Source: an uncultured Actinomycetes bacterium
GTDB taxonomy: Bacteria > Actinomycetota > Actinomycetes > Nanopelagicales > Nanopelagicaceae
Assembly (NCBI GenBank): GCA_903844585.1
Contig: CAIMUD010000125.1
Location: forward strand, 1 to 9,128
Direction: 5' to 3'
DNA: 9,128 bases
The notes under the pieces are model-generated. The model did not search any database. It worked only from the letters and a program-made list of their open reading frames with translations, and had not been told where the DNA came from. Both the position numbers and the translations under genes were made by a program. Shown here in pieces: positions 1-6,652 of the stretch; within the stretch, counting starts at the first letter, position 1; each line of letters opens with the position of its first letter.

Positions 1-734
1 ATGAGATAGTTGATGATCTCGCCTCAACTCTCTCTCCACAAGAAAAAGCTGATGCGCTATCAAAATGGAGCGCAGGAGTACTTTCGGATTTAAAGAATGG
101 AATAAGCCAGGATCCGATTGGTCGAGCCCTGGTTGATACAGCTAAGAGGTTTGATATCCCCCATCAACACTTTGTTGATTTCTTGCACTCAATGACAATG
201 GATCTCACTGTTACCGAATATCAAAGCTACGAGGACTTACTGGAGTACGTCTATGGTTCGGCTGCGGTAATTGGCCTGGAAATGGTTCCAGTACTTGGTT
301 ATAGCGATGTTGAAGCTTTCGAATCAGCAAAAAAATTAGGAATAGCTTTCCAGCTCGCCAATTTTATACGAGATGTAGCCGAAGACCTCGACCGTGGTCG
401 TGTTTATCTTCCTCTTGATGAATTAGCAGTCCACGGCGTAACTCGAGAGATGTTAGAACAGCGCAAACTAACCCCCGAAATTGTTAACGCTCTAAAGTTT
501 CAAATTGAGCGAGTACGCAAACTGCAAAGTGAATCTGAAGCTGGCATCGAATTTCTGGACAAAGCCAGTAGACCTTGTATACGCGCGGCGAGCGAACTTT
601 ATTGCGGCATAGTCGATGAAGTTGAATCAATCGGATATGACATTTTTAGAAAGCGTGCAAAAACCTCAACGCTAAGAAGGGCTCGTGTAGCTGGCTTTGC
701 TTATTTGCAATCAATAAGCGCTCGTATCGGGTAA
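1..734 (+). CDS. crtB: Phytoene synthase, 5'-truncated by the window edge
   Basis: This is a squalene/phytoene synthase family enzyme, which condenses two geranylgeranyl diphosphates into phytoene, the first committed step of carotenoid synthesis. The frame is open from base 3 to the TAA at 732-734 (243 codons), so the true start lies upstream. Family members are about 290-310 residues, so the N-terminal part is missing. The fragment opens with EIVDD; bases 1-2 (AT) would complete a GAT codon, giving the first Asp-rich motif DEIVD. The second Asp-rich motif is D124-VAE-D128 (fragment numbering), followed by LDRGRVYLP, which is diagnostic. The middle stretch around YVYGSAAVIGLEM is also typical. 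The ATG at 183 is internal and not a start. The TPP riboswitch begins about 8 bp after the stop, so the transporter downstream is regulated separately. Related squalene synthase-like HpnC/HpnD proteins are an alternative, but the motif context favours CrtB. Confidence 0.9.
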   Translation, partial: EIVDDLASTLSPQEKADALSKWSAGVLSDLKNGISQDPIGRALVDTAKRFDIPHQHFVDFLHSMTMDLTVTEYQSYEDLLEYVYGSAAVIGLEMVPVLGYSDVEAFESAKKLGIAFQLANFIRDVAEDLDRGRVYLPLDELAVHGVTREMLEQRKLTPEIVNALKFQIERVRKLQSESEAGIEFLDKASRPCIRAASELYCGIVDEVESIGYDIFRKRAKTSTLRRARVAGFAYLQSISARIG

Positions 735-741
735 AGTTTTG

Positions 742-827
742 CCTTGCGGGAGCCGAATATTTTGGCTGAGAGGATCTGAAATTCAGATCGACCGCTAGAC
801 CCGTCCGGTAATGCGGATGAGGAAAGG
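742..827 (+). promoter_or_regulatory. TPP riboswitch (THI element)
   Basis: The conserved THI-box landmarks appear in order: GCGGGAGCC (746-754), GGCTGAGAGG (764-773), GACC (789-792), and CCGGTAATGCGGATGAGG (805-822). Visible helices are P1 CCTT 742-745 with AAGG 824-827; P2 AGCC 751-754 with GGCT 764-767; a perfect 7-bp variable hairpin P3, GATCTGA 773-779 with TCAGATC 783-789; and TCCG 804-807 with CGGA 814-817. It occupies nearly the whole gap between crtB and the transporter gene. The 3' strand of P1 is also the ribosome binding site of the next gene and no U-tract terminator follows. TPP binding should therefore block translation initiation rather than terminate transcription. Confidence 0.93.
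822..827 (+). promoter_or_regulatory. Shine-Dalgarno of pnuT, sequestered in riboswitch P1
   Basis: GAAAGG matches the anti-Shine-Dalgarno complement and lies 8 nt before the ATG at 836. Its last four bases form the 3' half of the riboswitch closing stem. This decides the start at 836 over the upstream in-frame GTG at 827, which would overlap this site, and it explains the switching mechanism. Confidence 0.75.
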
Positions 828-835
828 TGTCAGAG

Positions 836-1426
836 ATGTCTTCAATACTTTTCACTGCTTGGGGTTACCAAGTTTCAATACTGGAAACCATCGCTTCAAT
901 TACTTCTTTTATTGGAGTTGGTCTCGGAGTTACCGGCAAGAGAATCACATGGCCTTGGTGGGCGCTAAGCAGCGCCCTTTATGGAATTTTCTTTCTTCAA
1001 GCAAAACTTTTTGCTAGCGCTGCTCTGCAGATAGTTTTTATAGCTGCCTCCGTTTGGGGTTGGTTTGGCTGGGAACCAAAAGGTGCCAAACCGGGTGCTC
1101 TCACTAATAGGAGCAGAGCTCTTTGGGTTGTTGCTCTCCTCGCTTCAACTCTTGCGCTAGCGCCAGTTCTTAAAAATTTGGGTGCAGCGTCAACAACAGC
1201 AGATTCATTTATATTCTTTGGCTCCCTCTTTGCACAAGTCCTAATGGTCTATGAGAAATATGAGTCATGGCCATTCTGGTTAATAGTCGATTGTGTTGGT
1301 ACCGCTTTGTATGCCTCACTCGGATACTGGTTTACCGCAGCTCTTTATGCGGCATTTACGATAATCGCAGCCTTTGGTTGGAGCCGTTGGTATGGAACTC
1401 ATCGCCGCGCTATCAGATCTTTGTAG
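836..1426 (+). CDS. pnuT: PnuC-family vitamin transporter, probably thiamine transporter PnuT
   Basis: This is a 196-residue integral membrane protein of the PnuC family (facilitated diffusion of vitamin precursors, trapped by phosphorylation inside). The family pattern is clear: WGYQVS near residue 9, a series of about seven hydrophobic segments, WPWWALSSALYG after the second, ALQIVF followed by WGWFGW, then TADSF, the WLIVDC segment and the C-terminal ALYAAF...FGWSRW. The PnuC fold is shared by transporters of nicotinamide riboside (PnuC), riboflavin (PnuX) and thiamine (PnuT), which sequence alone separates poorly. The TPP riboswitch immediately upstream makes thiamine the likely substrate. 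ATG 836 is chosen because GAAAGG lies 8 nt before it. The 3' end overlaps the following kinase gene by 35 bp, so the two are very likely cotranscribed. Confidence 0.88.
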   Translation: MSSILFTAWGYQVSILETIASITSFIGVGLGVTGKRITWPWWALSSALYGIFFLQAKLFASAALQIVFIAASVWGWFGWEPKGAKPGALTNRSRALWVVALLASTLALAPVLKNLGAASTTADSFIFFGSLFAQVLMVYEKYESWPFWLIVDCVGTALYASLGYWFTAALYAAFTIIAAFGWSRWYGTHRRAIRSL

Positions 1427-1928
1427 TCAACATACAAGGCCTGTCATTGCAATTGATGGGCCTGCAGGAGCTGGAAAAACCACACTGGCACAAGTGATTG
1501 CATTGGCGCTAGCTAAAGATTACTCAGTACAGGTATTTCATATGGATGATTTGTACAACGGGTGGGACCTTGCACTCAGTGATGAATTAACTTCAACGTT
1601 GATAGATCTTACTGATTCACATGCTACGGGGGCGCCCTACAAATTTAAGAAATATGACTGGGGTAAGAAAGAGTTGGGTGCTTATGAAGAAGCAGATTCT
1701 TCATCACTGCTGATTCTTGAGGGAGTTGGAAGTGGACAACGCGCAATAAGAGATCGTTTAACAACACTGATTTGGGTCGATATTGCACCAGAGGATGGAT
1801 TATTGCGAGTACTCAAACGAGATGGTGAATACATAGAAGCGCAGATGCGTAAGTGGCTCACTGCACAATCCGAGCATTTTGCCTCTAATTCGACACAAGA
1901 AGAATCAGAGTTCATCCTCACCAATTGA
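1392..1928 (+). CDS. Small P-loop kinase of the uridine kinase-like group, substrate unknown
   Basis: This 178-residue cytosolic protein is a P-loop phosphotransferase. Walker A is GPAGAGKT (residues 23-30). A DDLY motif (D52-D53-L54-Y55) sits where uridine kinase-like enzymes carry the catalytic/substrate aspartate. LLILEGVGSG (106-115) looks like the strand and turn of the Walker B region. RDG at 143-145 lies in the predicted lid. Actinobacterial genomes carry similar proteins usually labelled uridine kinase or (d)NMP kinase-like without proof. The start is set by GGAG at 1380-1383, 8 nt before ATG 1392; the in-frame TTG at 1374 lacks such a site. The gene starts inside pnuT and shares its riboswitch-controlled message. 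PnuC-type carriers need a kinase to trap their cargo, so thiamine or a thiamine precursor is an attractive but unproven substrate. Confidence 0.8.
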   Translation: MELIAALSDLCSQHTRPVIAIDGPAGAGKTTLAQVIALALAKDYSVQVFHMDDLYNGWDLALSDELTSTLIDLTDSHATGAPYKFKKYDWGKKELGAYEEADSSSLLILEGVGSGQRAIRDRLTTLIWVDIAPEDGLLRVLKRDGEYIEAQMRKWLTAQSEHFASNSTQEESEFILTN

Positions 1929-1943
1929 GAGCGCGCTTCTGCA

Positions 1944-1949
1944 TAAAAT
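1944..1949 (+). promoter_or_regulatory. Candidate -10 box for a leaderless PASTA-kinase transcript
   Basis: TAAAAT (5 of 6 against TATAAT) lies exactly 7 nt before ATG 1957, the spacing typical of actinobacterial leaderless promoters, where transcription starts on the A of ATG. No good Shine-Dalgarno precedes this start. No convincing -35 box is seen, so this stays a candidate. Confidence 0.4.
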
Positions 1950-1956
1950 GGCGCAT

Positions 1957-3870
1957 ATGTCAGACTTAACTGGTGAATTAATCGATGGGCGATATCAGCT
2001 CATTCGAAATATCGCCGGCGGTGGAATGGCCACCATTTATGAAGCTCTAGATACGCGCCTTGATCGAAGGGTTGCCGTCAAGGTAATGCATCCACACTTA
2101 GCGCAAGACGAAAAATTTGTTGAAAGATTTATTAGGGAAGCCAAAGCTGCTGCTGCGCTATCTCATCCCAATATTGTCGCTGTTCAAGATCAGGGTTGGA
2201 ACCAAAGTGGAGTGCCTGCAGTATTTATTGTGATGGAGATGGTTGAAGGCCACACATTGCGCGACTACCTCAATGAACAAGGCGCAATGCCGGTCAGAGA
2301 TGGAATAAAGTTTTTGCTGCCAATCTTGAGCGCTCTTTCGGCTGCACATAAATTGGGAATTGTTCATAGAGATATCAAGCCTGAAAATATTTTAATTTCA
2401 AAAGAAGGACGGATAAAGATTGCTGATTTTGGGTTAGCTAAGGGCACCCTTATTGGAGAAACTATGACCGCAGAGGCCAGCGTCATTCTCGGAAGCGTTT
2501 CTTACCTCTCCCCCGAACAAGTACAACGCGGAATTGCAGATCCCCGCAGCGATGTGTATTCGACTGCAATTACCGCATTCGAAATGTTTACAGGTGAAAA
2601 ACCATTCTCAGGCGACGAACCAATTCAAATTGCATATATGCACGTCAATAGTCGAGTTCCGAAGATGAGCGCTGTTGCAGCAAGCATCCCTGCAGCCCTG
2701 GATGAATTGATTTTTAAGGCCACACACCCTGACCCAGACCAACGTCCACGTGATGCCTCAGAATTCCACGCAGAACTTTCGAAGATTTCGATTTCACTCG
2801 ATCCAAAACAAAACCAGATGAGTCTGGAACTCGATATTCCCGTTGAACCAATGAGGCAAGTGCGCAAGTCTCGTAAAGAGAAGATCAAAGCAAAGAAAGC
2901 AGAAAAAGAGAAGACTTTAGTTGTTAACGAACCAAGTGTTACAAAAGTTGAAACAACAGCTCAAGTGCGAAAGCGACGAAAGATTAGTAAGCGCGTACGC
3001 CGAAATAGATTTATCGCGCTATTCCTTGCGATAGCACTTGGCGCAGGTGGTTGGTATGTACTTATAGGACCAGGGTCAAAAGTTGTAGTTCCTTCTGTTA
3101 TTGGCGGTACTCAAACTGATGCCAATAGCGCGCTCACACCACTTGGACTTACTTCTGCAGTTGTTCAAAAACGATTCGATGAAGAGATCCCTGAAGGAAG
3201 AATTATTGAATCGATACCTGGCGGTGGCGGAAGAGTTGATGCCAATGGACAGGTGAAGTTGATTATTTCTAAGGGCCCAGAACGCTATCAAATTCCAACA
3301 CTTCAAGGCTTAACTCCAGAGGCTGCAGTAAATCTCTTAGCAAAACTACCAATCAAAGTTGGGGACATCGCTGAGGAGTTTAACGCCACCATACCAAAGG
3401 GATTTGTAATCTCGTCAACACCAACTACAGGTGAAAAAGTTAAGCGAGATTCAGTCGTCAATATTTTGGTAAGCAAAGGTCTCGAAACGATAAATCTCGA
3501 TTCTTACCTTGGTAAGAGTCGAGATCAAGCACTCAACGAACTTACAGATGCAGGCTTTATCGTCGTTCCAAAGGATGTCTACGACGAAAAAATCATGGCT
3601 GGTTTAGTAATTTCACAAACTCCATCTGGTGGTACTCCAGCACCTAAGGGCTCAAAAATCACTCTCCTGGTTTCTAAAGGTTCAGAATTTGTTTATATTC
3701 CTGCAGCTATCACAGGTAAATCACTTGCTGAAGCAAAAAATCTGCTCGCTGATCTAGAAATAGAAATCAAATGGAATTACATAAAGAAGAAAGGCACAAA
3801 CTGGTCTATGACACCAAAGCCTCCGCTTAAACTTAAGCGCGGTAGCCAGGTAACAATCAAGGTTTGGTAG
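1957..3870 (+). CDS. pknL: Membrane-anchored PASTA-domain Ser/Thr protein kinase, PknL-like
   Basis: This 637-residue Hanks-type kinase senses the cell wall and phosphorylates intracellular proteins. The kinase domain is at about 12-270: glycine loop AGGGMATIY (20-28), ATP lysine K42 in VAVK, alpha-C E61, HRDIKPEN (137-144, catalytic D139), DFG at 157-159, a Thr-containing activation loop, and GSVSYLSPEQ (179-188). A basic juxtamembrane stretch leads to one membrane segment (about 352-370), then four extracellular PASTA repeats (about 376-440, 443-508, 509-575, 577-637). The fourth is the most divergent and ends at the C-terminus. The kinase domain has the RLDR...KVM and ADPRSDVY signatures recalled from PknL and its Streptomyces counterpart, and aroG is nearby as in Mycobacterium; the symbol rests on that. 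Mycobacterial PknL lacks PASTA repeats. ATG 1957 is preferred for its leaderless -10 geometry; ATG 1948 adds three residues. Longer TTG starts would overlap the previous gene. Confidence 0.9.
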   Translation: MSDLTGELIDGRYQLIRNIAGGGMATIYEALDTRLDRRVAVKVMHPHLAQDEKFVERFIREAKAAAALSHPNIVAVQDQGWNQSGVPAVFIVMEMVEGHTLRDYLNEQGAMPVRDGIKFLLPILSALSAAHKLGIVHRDIKPENILISKEGRIKIADFGLAKGTLIGETMTAEASVILGSVSYLSPEQVQRGIADPRSDVYSTAITAFEMFTGEKPFSGDEPIQIAYMHVNSRVPKMSAVAASIPAALDELIFKATHPDPDQRPRDASEFHAELSKISISLDPKQNQMSLELDIPVEPMRQVRKSRKEKIKAKKAEKEKTLVVNEPSVTKVETTAQVRKRRKISKRVRRNRFIALFLAIALGAGGWYVLIGPGSKVVVPSVIGGTQTDANSALTPLGLTSAVVQKRFDEEIPEGRIIESIPGGGGRVDANGQVKLIISKGPERYQIPTLQGLTPEAAVNLLAKLPIKVGDIAEEFNATIPKGFVISSTPTTGEKVKRDSVVNILVSKGLETINLDSYLGKSRDQALNELTDAGFIVVPKDVYDEKIMAGLVISQTPSGGTPAPKGSKITLLVSKGSEFVYIPAAITGKSLAEAKNLLADLEIEIKWNYIKKKGTNWSMTPKPPLKLKRGSQVTIKVW

Positions 3871-3880
3871 GGTTGGCGAC

Positions 3881-4744
3881 ATGCCTTCGATAGCAAAAAA
3901 ACCACGTATCGGAGCGCACACACCGACTACTGGTGGAATGGCTAAACGTTCAATTGCATATGCAGAAACTATTGGCGCCGAAGCAATTCAGGTATTTACC
4001 TCCAATCCTCGTGGCTGGGCAATGCCTGAAACCAACCACGAGACGGATGCGCTATTTCGTGAGAAGGCACAAGCTCTCGATATCGAAACGTATGTTCACG
4101 CTCCATTCTTAATTAACCTTGGCTCACCTACTGAAGCTACTTATAAGAATTCATTGGCATCGACTGAATTTTCACTTAAGCGCGGTAAAGAAATTGGCGC
4201 ACTGGGCGTAGTTGTTCATACGGGATCTGCAGTGAATGAAGATTTCGTTTCAAAAGCCTGGAAACAAATAAATAAGGGAATGATGCCAATTCTTAACGCA
4301 CTCAGCGATGATGCGCCGATGCTCTTGCTAGAACCAACTGCTGGCCAAGGCCAATCACTAGTGAAGAAGCTTGATGATTTAACAAACTATCTCAAAGCTC
4401 TTGAATATCATCCTAAGGTTGGTATTTGCCTTGATACCTGCCATGTATTTGCTGCTGGTCATGACATCGCTAAAAAGGGTGGCATGAAAGAAACCTTAGA
4501 TTTATTGGTAGAAATTGCCGGAATTGAACGTATTCAACTCATTCACGCAAATGATTCAATGGATGTATGCGGTGCCTTAAAAGATCGTCATCAAAATATT
4601 GGAGATGGGCATATTGGTGTAGATCCATTTAAGGAACTCCTGAAGCATCCAGCTGTCGCAAATGCGCCACTTATTTTGGAGACTCCGGGAATGGAGCCAG
4701 AACATGGCAAGGAAGTAGCTCTTCTTAAGAAACTTCGCGGATGA
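3881..4744 (+). CDS. nfo: Endonuclease IV (AP endonuclease family 2)
   Basis: This 287-residue base-excision repair enzyme cleaves DNA 5' to abasic sites and removes blocked 3' ends, using a trinuclear zinc centre in a TIM barrel. All nine metal ligands of the family can be matched: H73 (YVHAPF), H113 (VVHTGS), E151 (LLLEPTAGQG), D185 and H188 (GICLDTCHVFAAGHD), H222 (LIHANDS), D235 and H237 (DRHQNIGDGHIG), and E267 (LILETPG). Length is normal for the family (about 280-290). It begins 10 bp after the kinase stop. The Shine-Dalgarno is weak, and TAGGGT at 3868-3873 lies 7 nt before the ATG, so a leaderless start is conceivable. The stop overlaps the next start as ATGA, indicating translational coupling to the transporter. 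Ordinary composition, intact. Confidence 0.96.
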   Translation: MPSIAKKPRIGAHTPTTGGMAKRSIAYAETIGAEAIQVFTSNPRGWAMPETNHETDALFREKAQALDIETYVHAPFLINLGSPTEATYKNSLASTEFSLKRGKEIGALGVVVHTGSAVNEDFVSKAWKQINKGMMPILNALSDDAPMLLLEPTAGQGQSLVKKLDDLTNYLKALEYHPKVGICLDTCHVFAAGHDIAKKGGMKETLDLLVEIAGIERIQLIHANDSMDVCGALKDRHQNIGDGHIGVDPFKELLKHPAVANAPLILETPGMEPEHGKEVALLKKLRG

Positions 4745-5601
4745 ATTCCAGACATCAGTTGCAATTAAAGCTCGCACCGTGGGCGCTATTGTCAGTATCT
4801 GCCTCGTGGGGACTTGCCTTCGTGGTTATGAAGGGCGCAATCGACAGACAAGATGTGATGAGTTTTCTAACAACTCGTTTTTTAGTTGCTGTTATTGCAA
4901 TGCTCGCCATTCGCCCTCAGGTTCTTAAAAAAATAGACCGAGAGTTACTGGTTCGTGGTTCGGTGACCGGACTCTTTCTCGGAACTGGATATATCTTTCA
5001 AACTCTTGGCCTGGAGAGAACTGGGGCTGCAGTAACCGGCTTTGTCACCGGTCTTTATGTTGTCTTAACGCCCGTCTTCGCTTCCATGTTTTTTAAAGAG
5101 AAAAGTACAAGGCTCACTTGGTTCTGCGTTGCACTTGCAACGATTGGATTGGCGCTCCTCTCGCTGCACGGATGGTCTGTAGGTTTCGGTGAACTCTTGG
5201 TATTCATAAGTGCAATTGCATTTGCTGCCCATATTCTCGCGCTCAGTAAATGGAGTCCTGGACGGGATGCATACGCCATGACAATTGTTCAGTTGGCGAT
5301 GTGCGCCCTGCTTACGGGATCAATTTCACTTTCTCAAGGATTTCAAACTCCACCTGATAGCGGAGTTTGGACGGTAGTTGTTTTCACAGCAATTATCTGC
5401 ACTGCGGTAGCTTTCATTGTGCAGACATGGTCGCAAGCACATATGAGCTCAACAAAAGTAGCTGTTATTTTGACGATGGAAGTTGTCTTTGCTGCACTCT
5501 TCGCAGTGGTACTTGGAGGCGAAATTCTTACTCTGCAGGTACTAAGCGGTGGATTGCTCGTACTGATCGCCATGTATTTGATAGTAATTAAAGAAGCGTG
5601 A
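4741..5601 (+). CDS. EamA/DMT-superfamily transporter (10-TM, metabolite exporter type)
   Basis: This 286-residue hydrophobic protein is built as two EamA repeats (about residues 12-130 and 148-284), giving about ten membrane segments. The first repeat has the typical ASWGLAFVVMK at the first helix and, further on, QTLGLERTGAAVTGFVTGLYVVLTPVFA leading to FFKEK; the second ends with TKVAVILTMEVVFAALFAVVLGGE, the matching element in repeat two. Members export amino acids, nucleosides or other metabolites, but the substrate cannot be read from sequence. The ATG overlaps the nfo stop (ATGA 4741-4744) and no separate Shine-Dalgarno is obvious, so translation probably relies on coupling. Being followed at 13 bp by a threonine aldolase-family gene makes amino acid export a reasonable guess, nothing more. 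Confidence 0.88.
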   Translation: MNSRHQLQLKLAPWALLSVSASWGLAFVVMKGAIDRQDVMSFLTTRFLVAVIAMLAIRPQVLKKIDRELLVRGSVTGLFLGTGYIFQTLGLERTGAAVTGFVTGLYVVLTPVFASMFFKEKSTRLTWFCVALATIGLALLSLHGWSVGFGELLVFISAIAFAAHILALSKWSPGRDAYAMTIVQLAMCALLTGSISLSQGFQTPPDSGVWTVVVFTAIICTAVAFIVQTWSQAHMSSTKVAVILTMEVVFAALFAVVLGGEILTLQVLSGGLLVLIAMYLIVIKEA

Positions 5602-5614
5602 GAGGCTTGCTCTT

Positions 5615-6652
5615 ATGCCTATAGATCTCAGATCCGACACCGTTACACAGCCATCTCCAGCGATGCGTGAAGTAATCGCGTCCGCACCTGTTGGTGATGA
5701 TGTTTACGGTGATGATCCAACTGCAAATTCTCTCGAAGAACGAGTTGCTGAGATGTTTGGCAAAGAAGCAGGTCTTTTTACTCCAACTGGATCTCTTGCC
5801 AATCAATTAGCAATTCGGGCCCTGGTCGCACCTGGTGAAGAACTTCTAGCCGAAACTAATTCCCACATCGTACGAGCTGAACTTGGCGCTGCCGCAGTCT
5901 TTAGCGGAATCACAACGCGCACATGGCCTGCAAAAAACGGACTCCTAAAAGCAAGTGATGCACTTGAAATCGCCCGTCCCAATTCCGGGCCGTACCTTGT
6001 ATCTACAACTGCAATTGCGCTTGAAAATACCCATAACTTCGGCGGCGGTACGGTTCAACCACTTGAGGAAATTAGGGCGCTGCGAAAAGGTGCTGATGAC
6101 CTTGGAGTTGCACTGCACCTAGATGGTGCTCGTATCTGGAACGCGCATGTAGCTTCAGGTGTCTCTTTCAAAGAATATGGAAAATATTTCGACACGATTA
6201 GCGTTTGTTTATCAAAAGGTTTAGGTGCTCCGGTTGGATCACTCATGCTCACAACCAAGGAGCGCGTAAGTAAAGCCCGTGTTTGGCGAAAGCGTTATGG
6301 CGCTGGAATGCGTCAAATTGGATTGCTCGCTGCTGCTGGCCATTTCGCGCTCGATAATAATATCGAACGACTTGCAGATGATCATCGCCTTGCAAAGAAG
6401 CTGGCAGTTGCCTTTGCTCAAGTTGATTCATCGCTGATTGATCCGGCTACTGTCGATACAAATATTGTTGGTCTAGATTTATCTTCACTTCCAATCAATG
6501 CAGCCGAGCTTGCAAGTAAATGTCGTGAAAAAGGTTTATGGATTAGCGCACTGGGACCAAAGTATGCGCGACTAGTTACACATTTGGACTTTACTGAATC
6601 TCAATGTGAGGAAGCGATTGAGATATTAAAGAGCGCCCTCGTGGCGAAGTAG
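5615..6652 (+). CDS. ltaE: Low-specificity L-threonine aldolase-family PLP enzyme
   Basis: This 345-residue fold-type I PLP enzyme of the beta-eliminating lyase/threonine aldolase family would cleave L-threonine or L-allo-threonine to glycine and acetaldehyde. The N-terminus carries the hallmark IDLRSDTVTQPSPAMR and VGDDVYGDDPT. H84 (SHI) is placed to stack on the cofactor. D170 and R173 in HLDGARIWNA contact PLP, and K201 in CLSKGLGAPVGS is the Schiff-base lysine. RKRYGAGMRQIG is the family's late substrate-binding loop. Length is normal. AGAGG at 5601-5605 lies 9 nt before ATG 5615 and overlaps the upstream transporter stop, so it is the likely last gene of the rightward run. Its stop codon lies in the loop of an intrinsic terminator, and its last 27 bp overlap the convergent ogt gene. 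Confidence 0.92.
   Translation: MPIDLRSDTVTQPSPAMREVIASAPVGDDVYGDDPTANSLEERVAEMFGKEAGLFTPTGSLANQLAIRALVAPGEELLAETNSHIVRAELGAAAVFSGITTRTWPAKNGLLKASDALEIARPNSGPYLVSTTAIALENTHNFGGGTVQPLEEIRALRKGADDLGVALHLDGARIWNAHVASGVSFKEYGKYFDTISVCLSKGLGAPVGSLMLTTKERVSKARVWRKRYGAGMRQIGLLAAAGHFALDNNIERLADDHRLAKKLAVAFAQVDSSLIDPATVDTNIVGLDLSSLPINAAELASKCREKGLWISALGPKYARLVTHLDFTESQCEEAIEILKSALVAK
6598..6624. repeat. 8-bp perfect inverted repeat just past the ogt stop, inside ltaE
   Basis: ATCTCAAT (6598-6605) and ATTGAGAT (6617-6624) can pair around an 11-nt loop. Read on the minus strand, the hairpin begins 1 nt after the ogt TAA. No run of U follows, so it is not a canonical terminator, but it could protect the 3' end of the minus-strand message or pause polymerase. 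Confidence 0.45.

Noticed and set aside
183..734. Phytoene synthase as a complete short gene starting at ATG 183.
   Set aside because: The same frame continues open to the window edge and encodes the first Asp-rich motif, so 183 is internal.
697..737. Possible promoter for the riboswitch transcript at the end of crtB (TTGCAA at 705-710, TAAAGT at 732-737).
   Set aside because: Spacing is 21 nt, and the implied start at about 744 would cut into the 5' strand of riboswitch P1. No better box pair was found, so the promoter is left unassigned.
1879..1956. Upstream TTG start for the PASTA kinase at 1879.
   Set aside because: It overlaps the P-loop kinase gene by 50 bp, has no ribosome binding site, and adds residues absent from the usual short kinase N-terminus. 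The resemblance of PIESALL there to the mycobacterial PknL N-terminus is noted but probably chance.
3868..3873. TAGGGT as a definite nfo -10 promoter.
   Set aside because: It matches only TA...T, and the TA is supplied by the kinase stop codon. Kept as part of the pattern finding but not annotated as a site.
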